From Ornithomonoglobus_A sp045532455 (lineage in GTDB: Bacteria > Bacillota > Clostridia > UBA1381): a stretch of 64,000 nucleotides of DNA. The notes beneath the pieces were generated by a model. The model was not told where the DNA came from and did not search any database. It worked only from the letters and a program-made list of their open reading frames with translations. The position numbers and the translations under genes were made by a program. The stretch spans positions 1 through 64,000 of the forward strand of contig JAZSFX010000012.1 of assembly GCA_045532455.1 (NCBI GenBank). Reading direction: 5' to 3'. Positions 16,489-25,380 of this stretch are shown piece by piece; within the stretch, counting starts at the first letter, position 1, and each line of letters starts with the position of its first letter.

Positions 16489-18159
16489 TTAAAATAACCC
16501 CGATATTGTTCCATCATTCAGAATATCTATCCTTTCAGCAGAAGGCACAGCGGGAAGTCCGGGCATTACCATTATATCCCCAATCTCTACAACTATAAAG
16601 CCTGCACCGTTGGAAATTCTTACATTTGCAACTGTTATTGTAAAATCTTTTGGTCTTCCTACAAGTGATGGATTATCAGATAGAGAATACTGTGTTTTAG
16701 CAATACAAACAGGCTTTTTATCGAGTCCTAATTCTTCAAGCTTTTTAATTTGCTTTTTAGCTTTATTTGAATATTCAACACCCTTGCCACCGTATATTTT
16801 TGTAACAATTTTGTTTATTTTTTCGTCGATAGTTTCGTTTGTATCATAAACGGGATTATATCCCTTATTTCCTCTATCAATAGCAGACAGTACCTTGTTT
16901 GCAAGTTCAATACCGCCCTCGGAGCCTTTTGCAAAGACTTCGCTAAGAGCACACTCGGCACCACATTCGTTACACATTTTGATAACTGTATCAAGCTCTG
17001 CTTGTGTATCAGTATCAAATCTGTTTATTGCCACAACAACACTTGAGCCAAAGGAGAGCATATTTTCTATATGCTTTTGAAGATTTACAAAACCCATTTT
17101 AAGTGCCTCGACATTTTCTTGTTTTAAGTCAGCCTTTTTTACTCCGCCATTATATTTTAGTGCTCTTACAGTTGCAACTACTACTATTGCATCAGGATTA
17201 ATTCCAGCAAAGCGGCACTTTATATCCATAAACTTTTCAGCACCCAAGTCTGCACCAAAGCCTGCCTCTGTTATGGTATAATCCGATAGTCCCATTGCGA
17301 GTTTTGTAGCCATAATACTGTTACAACCGTGTGCAATATTTGCAAACGGACCGCCATGAATAAAGCACGGTGTATGCTCAAGAGTCTGTACTAAGTTAGG
17401 CTTTATTGCATCTTTCATAAGTGTTGCCATAGCGCCCTGTGCATTAAGGTCCTTTGCATATACAGGCATACCATCTCTGTTATATGCAACAATTATCTCA
17501 CCAAAACGGTTTTTTAAGTCCTCCAAATCAGCGGCAAGACACAAAATCGCCATTATTTCTGACGCAACGGTTATCATGAACCCGTCTTCACGCGGAACGC
17601 CGTTCATTTTTGAACCTAAGCCTACAACAACTTGTCTTAGTGCTCTGTCGTTCATATCAAGAACACGTTTCCATACAATATTATTTACATCTATGTCAAG
17701 CTTGTTACCCTGATGAATGTGATTATCGATAATTGCACTTAAAAGATTATTTGCGGCAGTAATTGCGTGCATATCACCTGTAAAATGCAGATTTATATCC
17801 TCCATTGGAACAACCTGCGCGTATCCACCACCGGCTGCACCACCTTTTACACCCATAACGGGGCCAAGTGATGGTTCTCTTAGTGCAAGCACACATTTTT
17901 TGCCAAGCTTGGTAAGTGCATCACCCAAGCCTATTGTTGTTGTAGTTTTACCCTCACCGGCAGGAGTCGGATTTATAGCAGTAACAAGAACAAGCTTTCC
18001 TTTTTTGTTTTTGTTTATTCTCTCTACTGCATCATAGCTTAACTTCGCTTTGTATTTGCCATAAAATTCAAGCTCGTCCTCACTTATTCCAACTTTACTT
18101 GCTACGTCTTTTATGTGGTGCACAAGAGCACCCTGAGCTATTTCAATATCAGATAACAT
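16489..18159 (-). CDS. fhs: Formate-tetrahydrofolate ligase
   Basis: ATP-dependent 10-formyltetrahydrofolate synthetase of 556 residues, feeding one-carbon units to purine and fMet-tRNA synthesis, or running in acetogenic metabolism. The P-loop is T-P-A-G-E-G-K-T-T-T-T at 65-75 and the protein is colinear with the family. The ATG at 18159 has an AAGGA site 9 nt upstream and gives the family length; in-frame codons further upstream lack a ribosome-binding site. Other Wood-Ljungdahl genes are absent here. Confidence 0.95.
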   Translation of the reverse strand: MLSDIEIAQGALVHHIKDVASKVGISEDELEFYGKYKAKLSYDAVERINKNKKGKLVLVTAINPTPAGEGKTTTTIGLGDALTKLGKKCVLALREPSLGPVMGVKGGAAGGGYAQVVPMEDINLHFTGDMHAITAANNLLSAIIDNHIHQGNKLDIDVNNIVWKRVLDMNDRALRQVVVGLGSKMNGVPREDGFMITVASEIMAILCLAADLEDLKNRFGEIIVAYNRDGMPVYAKDLNAQGAMATLMKDAIKPNLVQTLEHTPCFIHGGPFANIAHGCNSIMATKLAMGLSDYTITEAGFGADLGAEKFMDIKCRFAGINPDAIVVVATVRALKYNGGVKKADLKQENVEALKMGFVNLQKHIENMLSFGSSVVVAINRFDTDTQAELDTVIKMCNECGAECALSEVFAKGSEGGIELANKVLSAIDRGNKGYNPVYDTNETIDEKINKIVTKIYGGKGVEYSNKAKKQIKKLEELGLDKKPVCIAKTQYSLSDNPSLVGRPKDFTITVANVRISNGAGFIVVEIGDIMVMPGLPAVPSAERIDILNDGTISGLF

Positions 18160-18192
18160 CGCTTTTTGTCCTTTCATTTTTAATGCCAAAAT

Positions 18193-18215
18193 AGAGCCGA
18201 ATGTAATCCGGCTCT
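18193..18215 (-). terminator. Weak hairpin before fhs
   Basis: A 7-bp GC-rich stem (18209-18215 with 18193-18199, 9-nt loop) in the gap between the coiled-coil gene and fhs, followed only by A-T-T-T-T on the minus strand. It may attenuate readthrough into fhs or act as an RNA-stability element. Confidence 0.45.
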
Positions 18216-18239
18216 GAAGCACTTTATTTTTTAGTTATA

Positions 18240-18689
18240 TTAGTTGTTTGAAAAATAACCTCTGTCTTCTTTTACCTTTCTTAAAAGTAAATCAAGACGG
18301 TGTTCAAGGTCATTTAGAACATCATCAACATATTGGTCTGTATCAGTTCTGATTTCCATAGCATTTTGTTGTGCTTCGTTAACAAGCTCATTAGCCTGCT
18401 CATATGCACACTTTGTAATTTCATGCTCGTTGATAAGCTGTGCTTGTGTTTCTTCTGCATTCTTCTGAATTGTTTCTGCACGGTTTTCAGCCTCGGTAAG
18501 AATTCTTTGTCTTTCTTCCTTAACCCACTTTGCTTCCTTTAATTCATCAGGATACACAAGTCTGATTTCCTGTAAGAAATCCAACAACTCATCTTTATCA
18601 ACCATAACCTTTCCTGTTAGAGGAACTGAAGAAGCCTTTTCTATAGTCTCCTCCATCATGTCGATAATTTCCATGATATCCATGTCCAT
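18240..18689 (-). CDS. Coiled-coil protein of unknown function
   Basis: Acidic 149-residue protein with no signal peptide. Residues of about 55-145 are highly charged, Ala/Glu/Gln-rich and predicted to form a long coiled coil, similar in look to ATP synthase subunit b or DivIVA tails. Homologues of this type commonly sit next to coaD and rsmD in Clostridia, but no function is known to me. It is 17 nt downstream of coaD. Confidence 0.7.
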   Translation of the reverse strand: MDMDIMEIIDMMEETIEKASSVPLTGKVMVDKDELLDFLQEIRLVYPDELKEAKWVKEERQRILTEAENRAETIQKNAEETQAQLINEHEITKCAYEQANELVNEAQQNAMEIRTDTDQYVDDVLNDLEHRLDLLLRKVKEDRGYFSNN

Positions 18690-18706
18690 ACTTCAAACTT
18701 CCTTTC

Positions 18707-19189
18707 TCATTTATTGTATAGTTTTTCTTTTATTTTCTTCTCAATCTCAGGGGAAACCAATCCCACAAGATTTCCGTTGAAGCCAGCTAATTCTTTAACC
18801 ATACTTGAGCTGATATACGAATACTTGGAATCCGTCATCATAAATATGGTTTCGACCTCCGTATCAAGTGCTTTGTTAAGCAGTGCCATCTGAAATTCAT
18901 ATTCAAAATCAGCAACTGTACGGAGTCCCTTTACAATAACAGATGCACCGTTCTTTCTTGCAAATTCAACCAGAAGACCGTCAAATGACGATACCTCTAC
19001 ATTGCCAATACCCCCTGTTTCGCCAAGTATCATTTCTACTCGTTCCTGTGGGCTGAATAATGATTTTTTGCTTGAGTTATTTAATACACCAACAACAACT
19101 TTATCATATATTTTACTTGCTCTTTTTATTATGTCCATATGACCGTTGGTTATAGGGTCAAAACTTCCGGGATATACCGCAATTTTCAT
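18707..19189 (-). CDS. coaD: Pantetheine-phosphate adenylyltransferase
   Basis: Phosphopantetheine adenylyltransferase of 160 residues, the fourth step of coenzyme A synthesis. The nucleotidyltransferase motif is G-S-F-D-P-I-T-N-G-H at 8-17, and I-S-S-S-M-V-K-E is the second conserved block near 125. The ATG at 19189 is preceded by GAGGTG; the longer reading from 19225 would add a 12-residue extension that the family lacks. Confidence 0.95.
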   Translation of the reverse strand: MKIAVYPGSFDPITNGHMDIIKRASKIYDKVVVGVLNNSSKKSLFSPQERVEMILGETGGIGNVEVSSFDGLLVEFARKNGASVIVKGLRTVADFEYEFQMALLNKALDTEVETIFMMTDSKYSYISSSMVKELAGFNGNLVGLVSPEIEKKIKEKLYNK

Positions 19190-19218
19190 TTGCTTCACCT
19201 CAGTGCACTGTATTGTTT

Positions 19219-19758
19219 TTAACAAATGCCATATACTGTAATATACGTCCTTCCATATTTCTTCTGCTTTAAAATGTTAAGTCCTTCCTGTTCAAAATGG
19301 AAATCCGTAAAATCACTTTCTAAAACAATAACACCGTCTTTACTAAGTACATTATTTAATACAATTTCTTCCAAAGATCTTTCTACAAAATCTTTATTAT
19401 ATGGCGGATCGATAAATATTAAATCAAATTGAGTATCCACACTTTTGATATAATCAAAGCAGGATATATTCTTTATAAGGCATTTATCCTCATACCTTAA
19501 TGCTTTACAGTTCTTTTTTATAAGTTCAACAGACTTTATGTCTGTATCGATACAAACTGCAAACTTTGCTCCTCTTGAAAGAGCCTCGAAGGTTAATGCT
19601 CCGCTTCCGCAAAACATATCCAATACATTTGAATCCTTAACATAATCCTGTATAAGATTAAACATAGATTCTTTAACTCTGTCCGTTGTAGGACGGATAT
19701 CATCACCGCTGAACTCAAAAAGCTTGTGTCCCCGTCTTTCACCGGATATTATTCTCAT
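19219..19758 (-). CDS. rsmD: 16S rRNA (guanine966-N2)-methyltransferase
   Basis: Class I methyltransferase of 179 residues methylating G966 of 16S rRNA. The N-terminus R-I-I-S-G-E-R-R-G-H and the D-R-V-K-E-S-M-F-N block are family hallmarks; the SAM motif is D-M-F-C-G-S-G-A-L and the catalytic motif D-P-P-Y. The start has GGAGG 8 nt upstream. Confidence 0.94.
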   Translation of the reverse strand: MRIISGERRGHKLFEFSGDDIRPTTDRVKESMFNLIQDYVKDSNVLDMFCGSGALTFEALSRGAKFAVCIDTDIKSVELIKKNCKALRYEDKCLIKNISCFDYIKSVDTQFDLIFIDPPYNKDFVERSLEEIVLNNVLSKDGVIVLESDFTDFHFEQEGLNILKQKKYGRTYITVYGIC

Positions 19759-19782
19759 TACCCATTCCTCCGAGTATTATAT

Positions 19783-19811
19783 ATTGTACATTAAATTCCT
19801 AAAAAGGTCAA
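19783..19811 (-). promoter_or_regulatory. Proximal promoter of rsmD-coaD
   Basis: Minus-strand TTGACC (19811-19806) and TACAAT (19788-19783) with a 17-nt spacer, about 25 nt upstream of the rsmD start. Confidence 0.8.
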
Positions 19812-19947
19812 CACAAATTTGTGAAATATTTTCATTTTATCATAGAATATAAATATTTTCGTAATATTTGTAACACCTTTTATTCAAAATTAATAAATAA
19901 ATATATACATTTATGTGTATATTTTTCTCACACACACCATAAATGCT

Positions 19948-19976
19948 ATTTTAACACAGATGGTGTTTTTTGTCAA
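19948..19976 (-). promoter_or_regulatory. Distal promoter in the rqcH-rsmD gap
   Basis: Minus-strand TTGACA (19976-19971) and TAAAAT (19953-19948) with a 17-nt spacer, immediately after the rqcH stop. Transcripts would carry a leader of about 180 nt before rsmD. A hairpin with arms of A-C-A-C-C-A-T and A-T-G-G-T-G-T surrounds the -10. Confidence 0.6.
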
Positions 19977-19980
19977 TACC

Positions 19981-21723
19981 CTATTCCCCCTCCGGCTTTT
20001 TTGGTGTTACATAAACTGTATTATATGAATTATAAATTACCATGCCGGGTTTTGCACCATTTGGTTTTTTAACATTTCTTATTTCGGTATAGTCTACGGG
20101 CACTTGGGATGAGTTTCTTGCTTTTGAATAATATGCTGCAAGGCATGCTGCCTCAAGCATTGTTGTTTTAGGAATGTTTTTATCCAGACCGAGTTTTATT
20201 ACAACGTGCGAGCCATGAATGTTTTTTGTGTGAAACCACATATCGCCCGAATTTGCAAACTTTAATGTAAGAATATCGTTTTGAGTGTTGTTTTTACCTA
20301 CATATATATCAAATCCGTCTGATGATTTAAAATACATAGGCTTCGAGGACGTCTGCTGCTTTTTCTTTTTATCCTGCTTTCTGTTTAGAAAGTTTTCACT
20401 TATAAGCTCAGTTCTTATTTGAGTTAAATCACTCTCTGCTTCTGCATTTTCAACCGCAACAAGTGTACTTTCTAAATATTCCAAATCGTTTTTTGCACCG
20501 TCAAGCTGTTTTTTTGCTTCGATTTGGGCAGTTTTTAGCTTGTTGTATTTCTTAAAATACCTTTGCGCATTCTGAGATACACTAAGAGACTCATCAAGTG
20601 AAATTTTAACTAACGGCGCATTGCTCTCGTAGAAATTCTCAACTTCGACTTCCTTTTGTCCGTCTTTTATACGATAAATATTAGCAATAATTAAATCACC
20701 TTTAATTTTATACTGTTCTTTATCCGCAGCATCTTTAAGAGTTTTTTCTAAAATTACAATCTTTTTTGATACTCTTTCTATATTATTATTAAGATGCTTT
20801 ACCAAATCGGCACTTTTTTGACGCATTCTTTCGTGCGAATCTCGCAGATAATAAAATTCGTCTAATGCCTCGTTCATACTGTCTGTGTATACAATTTGTG
20901 CCATACTCTCATATTGATTTACGGGAATTGGCGAAAAATCAAGCATTTTACCACTCGAAATATCTTTTATGATACACGGTTTAAAATTATTATCACACAC
21001 AGCTTTTGCAAAGTTTGCAATATAGGCTTTTAGTGCACTTTGCTTGTTTAAATTAAGTTCAGAAGCCTTTATATTACATTCACCAAAAACATTGTATGAG
21101 ATTTCTCTTGCACAAAGAGGACTTATTCCCGATATATTATCAAGTATAATTTTATCTGCAGTTTTTATTGGCGAAAATTCAAGATTTGTTTGTACATTAA
21201 AATCTGTGAGATATATTTTATCCTGAGAGGGCGGAAATTTATACTCTACTCCGGGTAATACTTGTCTAACTGAACTTATTGTAAAATCAATATGCTTTAT
21301 TGAGTCTAAAATTTTATAATTCTCATCTGCTAAAATTATATTGGAATGTCTGCCCATAATTTCGACAATTAAATATTTTGTTGTCAAATCTCCAAACTCA
21401 TTATAGCTTTCTACAGAAATTTTTAATATTCTTTCAAAACCGCACTGTTCTATGTTTGTTATTTTTCCGTTACCTAAATGCTTTCTTAAAAGCATACAGA
21501 ACATAGGCGCACTTACCGGATTCTTTTTTGAGTATTTTGTAAAATGAATTCTCGGGTGTGCCGCACTTGCTGAAAGTACAAGCTTAAAGTTATCAAGCCT
21601 TGTACGTATATGAAGAACAATTTCATCGCGTTCGGGCTGATGTACCTTGTCAATTCTTCCCTCAATTATATTTTTGCTAAGCTCACTAACAAGAGCTTTC
21701 ATAGTTATTGCATCAAATGCCAT
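19981..21723 (-). CDS. rqcH: Ribosome quality control protein RqcH (NFACT family)
   Basis: Rqc2/RqcH homologue of 580 residues that recruits tRNA-Ala to obstructed 50S subunits and adds alanine tails to stalled nascent chains. The NFACT-N domain starts M-A-F-D-A; a coiled coil occupies about 270-430; the C-terminal NFACT-R domain (about 450-570) has the D-I-Y-V-G-K-N and W-F-H-T-K motifs. Older names are fibronectin-binding protein or FbpA. It is 31 nt downstream of the ZIP transporter gene. Confidence 0.93.
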   Translation of the reverse strand: MAFDAITMKALVSELSKNIIEGRIDKVHQPERDEIVLHIRTRLDNFKLVLSASAAHPRIHFTKYSKKNPVSAPMFCMLLRKHLGNGKITNIEQCGFERILKISVESYNEFGDLTTKYLIVEIMGRHSNIILADENYKILDSIKHIDFTISSVRQVLPGVEYKFPPSQDKIYLTDFNVQTNLEFSPIKTADKIILDNISGISPLCAREISYNVFGECNIKASELNLNKQSALKAYIANFAKAVCDNNFKPCIIKDISSGKMLDFSPIPVNQYESMAQIVYTDSMNEALDEFYYLRDSHERMRQKSADLVKHLNNNIERVSKKIVILEKTLKDAADKEQYKIKGDLIIANIYRIKDGQKEVEVENFYESNAPLVKISLDESLSVSQNAQRYFKKYNKLKTAQIEAKKQLDGAKNDLEYLESTLVAVENAEAESDLTQIRTELISENFLNRKQDKKKKQQTSSKPMYFKSSDGFDIYVGKNNTQNDILTLKFANSGDMWFHTKNIHGSHVVIKLGLDKNIPKTTMLEAACLAAYYSKARNSSQVPVDYTEIRNVKKPNGAKPGMVIYNSYNTVYVTPKKPEGE

Positions 21724-21754
21724 TTTTAAAACAACTTCCTTAATATATAATGTA

Positions 21755-22513
21755 TTATCCGATATAAAAATCCATAAAAAGCATCAGGCAAAATCCTGCT
21801 ATGATTGCATACGTTGCACCTCTTTCGCAACCGTGTGCATGTGTTTCGGGTATCATTTCATCGCTTATAACATACAGCATTGTACCGCCTGCAAATGCAA
21901 GTGCAAAAGGCAGAATTGAGGTTGATATGCTTACTGCAAAGTAACCAATGAATGTACCTATAACCTCTATCAAACCTGTTATGGACGCCGCAACAAATGT
22001 ACGCTTTCTGCTTATACCCGAAGCAAGCATTGGAGCAATTATAACCATACCCTCAGGAATATTCTGCAAAGCAATTCCTCCTGCAATAGTAAGTGCCTGA
22101 GCATTATTACCCGTACCAAAGCCCACACCTGCGGCTATACCCTCGGGGAGATTATGTATCGCAATAGCAAAAACAAAAAGCAGTGTTTTATTCAGTCGGC
22201 TTACGGAGTCAGGATGAGCCTCCTGGTCAACACCCACTATTCTGTGCAGATGTGGTACAAGTTTATCTATGAGATTAAGACATAATGCACCGCAAAAAAT
22301 TCCTGCAATACAAATAGGAAAAATAAATCTGCCATCAGATTCAAGTGATGGAATTATAAGTCCTACAACTGCCGCACAAAGCATAACCCCTGCCGCAAAT
22401 CCAAGAACAATATCACTGAACTTATGCGTAATTTTTTTAAATATAAAACCAATTATTGCACCCACTACTGTAGCTGCACCAACACCGATGGCTGCTAATA
22501 ATACAAGCTTCAT
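21755..22513 (-). CDS. ZIP family divalent metal transporter
   Basis: Inner-membrane transporter of 252 residues with about eight hydrophobic segments. The two metal-site motifs are H-N-L-P-E-G in one helix and Q-N-I-P-E-G in the next, as in the GufA/ZupT branch; in most relatives the second begins H rather than Q or N. Likely zinc or a related metal. It heads a unit with rqcH behind the promoter at 22582-22610. Confidence 0.88.
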   Translation of the reverse strand: MKLVLLAAIGVGAATVVGAIIGFIFKKITHKFSDIVLGFAAGVMLCAAVVGLIIPSLESDGRFIFPICIAGIFCGALCLNLIDKLVPHLHRIVGVDQEAHPDSVSRLNKTLLFVFAIAIHNLPEGIAAGVGFGTGNNAQALTIAGGIALQNIPEGMVIIAPMLASGISRKRTFVAASITGLIEVIGTFIGYFAVSISTSILPFALAFAGGTMLYVISDEMIPETHAHGCERGATYAIIAGFCLMLFMDFYIG

Positions 22514-22581
22514 AATAATCTCCGTTCTTGTTTTATTTTAATTATTATGTAATATATTTTAATATAATATAGTATAAGTAT

Positions 22582-22610
22582 AACATATCATAACATTTTT
22601 AATTTGTCAA
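22582..22610 (-). promoter_or_regulatory. Promoter of the ZIP transporter and rqcH
   Basis: Minus-strand TTGACA (22610-22605) and TATGTT (22587-22582) with a 17-nt spacer. Confidence 0.65.
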
Positions 22611-22689
22611 GTATATAGAATTTTGCTGACATTTAACAACATATTATGACATAAAAGAAAAAATTGGTGCAATTTTCATAAATTAACAA

Positions 22690-22718
22690 TTGACATATAT
22701 AGCAGTTTATGGTATAAT
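22690..22718 (+). promoter_or_regulatory. Promoter of the sugar ABC transporter operon
   Basis: TTGACA (22690-22695) and TATAAT (22713-22718), 17-nt spacer, extended -10. Start near 22725 gives a 75-nt leader. The leader has an imperfect repeat of A-A-A-A-A-T-T-A-T-T-T-A-T-T but no recognised riboswitch. Confidence 0.9.
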
Positions 22719-22800
22719 ATTGTCAAGTAATGACGAAAAAAATTATTTATTTTCGTCAATATACCCAAAAATAATTATTTATTCAAGGAAGGAAGGAGTT

Positions 22801-24297
22801 ATGAAAGATATCGTTTTAAAAATGGAAAACATCGAAAAGCGATTTTCGGGTGTACATGCCTTAAAATCTGCTAATTTTGAACTCAAAAAGGGTGAAGTTC
22901 ATGCGCTGATGGGTGAAAATGGTGCAGGAAAATCAACTCTTATGAAGGTTTTATGCGGAATACATTCCTCCGATGGCGGAAGTATCGAGCTTTTTGGCGA
23001 AAATGTAAACTTTAAAAGCATACGTGATTCACAAAAAGCCGGAATAAGCATAATCCATCAGGAGCTTAATATGATGAATCATCTTACAGTAGCACAGAAT
23101 ATTTTTATTGGCAGAGAGCCAAAAAAGAACGGATTGTACATAGATGATGCCAAAATGGAAGAGGATACAAAAAAGCTATTTGATAAAATAGGTATGAACG
23201 TATCCCCCTCTGCAAAGCTTGGCTCATTAACAGTAGGTAAACAACAGATGGTAGAAATTGCAAAAGCCATTTCGTTTAATTCTAAAATTTTAATATTAGA
23301 CGAGCCTACTGCAGCACTTACTCAGCCTGAAGTTGAGGAATTATTCAAAATTATGAATGACCTGAAAGAAAAAGGCATTGCAATGATTTATATTTCTCAC
23401 AGAATGGACGAGATTGAGCGTATTTCCGACAGAGTTACCGTAATGAGAGACGGTGAATACATAGGTACTCTTGTTACAAAAGACACCACAAAAGACGAAA
23501 TAATAAAAATGATGGTCGGACGTGTTATTTTGGGTGAAGAAAAGCAGCAAAGTAACGTTAAAGAAGACGCAGAGGTTGTTTTAGAAGTAAAAAATCTTTG
23601 TGCAGGCTCATCTGTAAAAAATGTAAACTTTAAACTACATAAAGGCGAAATTTTAGGCTTCTCGGGTCTTATGGGTGCAGGCAGAACTGAAACTGCACGT
23701 GCAATTTATGGTGCTGACATACGGGATAGCGGCGAAATATTTATAAACGATAAAAAGGTTAATATAAAAAATCCGTACGATGCAGTTAAAAACGGAATAT
23801 GTTATCTTTCCGAGGACCGAAAACAATACGGATTACTCATGATAAAGTCGATAACTGAAAATACAATAATTTCCTCCTTTGATAAATTTACTCCTTGCGG
23901 AGTGATAAATGATAAAGATGCAAAAATTGCCGCACAAGAGGTGAATGAACGCCTCAGAACAAAAACACCTTCAATGGAGCAGATTGTTAAAAATCTTTCG
24001 GGCGGTAATCAGCAAAAGGTTATTGTTGCAAGATGGCTTTTAAAGAACTCCGATATTTTTATATTCGACGAGCCTACACGTGGTATTGACGTTGGTGCAA
24101 AAAGTGAAATGTATACCTTAATGGAAGAACTTGTGGCACAGGGCAAGTCTATTATAATGATTTCGTCGGAATTGCAGGAAATAAGACGTTTAAGCGACAG
24201 AGTTGTTGTAATGTGCGAAGGACGTATCACAGGCGAGCTTGATATTTCCGATGCTACACAGGAAAATATTATGGCTTTGGCTACAAAGCGAGATTAA
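22801..24297 (+). CDS. Sugar ABC transporter ATP-binding protein (RbsA/MglA type)
   Basis: A 498-residue tandem ATPase. The first domain has a full Walker A (G-E-N-G-A-G-K-S-T) near residue 39 and L-D-E-P-T Walker B; the second has a degenerate Walker A (G-L-M-G-A-G-R-T-E) but an intact L-S-G-G-N-Q-Q-K signature, the normal state for this carbohydrate-uptake class 2 family. The ATG at 22801 follows an AAGGAAGGAAGGAG site; an in-frame ATG at 22690 lies in the promoter and is rejected. It forms an operon with the permease and binding protein. Confidence 0.93.
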   Translation: MKDIVLKMENIEKRFSGVHALKSANFELKKGEVHALMGENGAGKSTLMKVLCGIHSSDGGSIELFGENVNFKSIRDSQKAGISIIHQELNMMNHLTVAQNIFIGREPKKNGLYIDDAKMEEDTKKLFDKIGMNVSPSAKLGSLTVGKQQMVEIAKAISFNSKILILDEPTAALTQPEVEELFKIMNDLKEKGIAMIYISHRMDEIERISDRVTVMRDGEYIGTLVTKDTTKDEIIKMMVGRVILGEEKQQSNVKEDAEVVLEVKNLCAGSSVKNVNFKLHKGEILGFSGLMGAGRTETARAIYGADIRDSGEIFINDKKVNIKNPYDAVKNGICYLSEDRKQYGLLMIKSITENTIISSFDKFTPCGVINDKDAKIAAQEVNERLRTKTPSMEQIVKNLSGGNQQKVIVARWLLKNSDIFIFDEPTRGIDVGAKSEMYTLMEELVAQGKSIIMISSELQEIRRLSDRVVVMCEGRITGELDISDATQENIMALATKRD

Positions 24298-24321
24298 TTA
24301 TAGAAAGGAATGATATAAACA

Positions 24322-25305
24322 ATGAAAACAAATAAAAAGAAATTTTTATCTGATGGCTCAATGCAAAATCTTATAATAATAATTGCTCTTATTGTTCTTA
24401 TAGCAATATTTGGAGTATTAAACCCAAGTTTTCTTGATAAGTATAATATCGTAAGTATGGCACAGTCTCTTGCTCCTTATGCTATTTTAGCACTTGGTGT
24501 AACATTTGTTATTGCAACGGGAGGTATCGACCTTTCTATTGGTACTGTACTTATTGCTTCATCAGTAATAGCAGGTAAACTGTATATGGGTGGTATGCCT
24601 TTGTATATGACAATCCCCGTTATGATTTTAATAGGTACACTATTTGGTCTTATAAACGGAATACTTGTTGCAAAGCTAAAACTTCCACCATTCATTGCAA
24701 CACTTGGTACAATGATGTTCTCGAGAGGTTTAAGTGCTCTTATAGTATCTGTACCTAACGTATTCTATCCTGACGGTTCGTGGTTTAACAGTGTATTCTC
24801 AAGATACCAAGGTGTACCTATAGGTATTTTCTGGGTAATTGGATTTATGCTTATATGTATGTACCTTATGTATAAATCACGTGTGGGAAGATACATACTT
24901 GCAATCGGTTCTAACGAAGAAGCAACTCGTCTTTCGGGTATAAAAACTGATAACTACAAGGTTATAGCATATACAATAAGCGGTCTGGCAGCAGGTATTG
25001 CAGCTATTTTCTGGTCTGCATCATTCGTAACAGTTGCAGCTGCAACAGGAAACGGAATGGAGCTTGACGCAATCGCAGGTGTATACATTGGCGGAACAAG
25101 TGCTGCAGGCGGTATTGCTTCTGTATCAGGTTCTGTTATAGGAAGCTTGATGCTTGTTGTTATAAGAAGTGGTCTTAACTTTGCTCTTGCTAAGTTTAAT
25201 TTAAATCTTAACTCAACATACGTTACATACGTGCTTACAGGTATAATTGTTGTTGTAGCAGTTCTTATGGATGTGTTTAAGAACAAAAAAGCTTCAAAAA
25301 AATAA
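24322..25305 (+). CDS. Sugar ABC transporter permease (RbsC type)
   Basis: Membrane permease of 327 residues with about eight to ten hydrophobic helices and the BPD-type segment G-G-I-D-L-S-I-G-T typical of RbsC/XylH permeases. It is 24 nt behind the ATPase gene with an AGAAAGGA site. The substrate is not determinable; a pentose or other monosaccharide is the family norm. Confidence 0.93.
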   Translation: MKTNKKKFLSDGSMQNLIIIIALIVLIAIFGVLNPSFLDKYNIVSMAQSLAPYAILALGVTFVIATGGIDLSIGTVLIASSVIAGKLYMGGMPLYMTIPVMILIGTLFGLINGILVAKLKLPPFIATLGTMMFSRGLSALIVSVPNVFYPDGSWFNSVFSRYQGVPIGIFWVIGFMLICMYLMYKSRVGRYILAIGSNEEATRLSGIKTDNYKVIAYTISGLAAGIAAIFWSASFVTVAAATGNGMELDAIAGVYIGGTSAAGGIASVSGSVIGSLMLVVIRSGLNFALAKFNLNLNSTYVTYVLTGIIVVVAVLMDVFKNKKASKK

Positions 25306-25380
25306 AATGTGATATTTATGAGGGTGTTATTAATGCATCTTCTGAATATATATTAAAAAAAAGAAAAGGAGAAAAAGAAA

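Noticed and set aside
18160..18239. Tetrahydrofolate riboswitch before fhs
   Set aside because: The gap is only 80 nt, with one simple stem and none of the conserved THF aptamer blocks.
19935..19966. Hairpin with T run on the plus strand after rqcH
   Set aside because: No plus-strand gene ends here, and on the minus strand there is no T run, so it is not called a terminator of rqcH.
22690..22800. N-terminal extension of the ABC ATPase from an ATG at 22690
   Set aside because: It would start on the -35 box; the ATG at 22801 has a strong ribosome-binding site and matches family N-termini.
24954..25286. 110-codon open frame antisense to the permease gene
   Set aside because: Mirror of a conserved coding region, no ribosome-binding site, composition follows the opposite strand.
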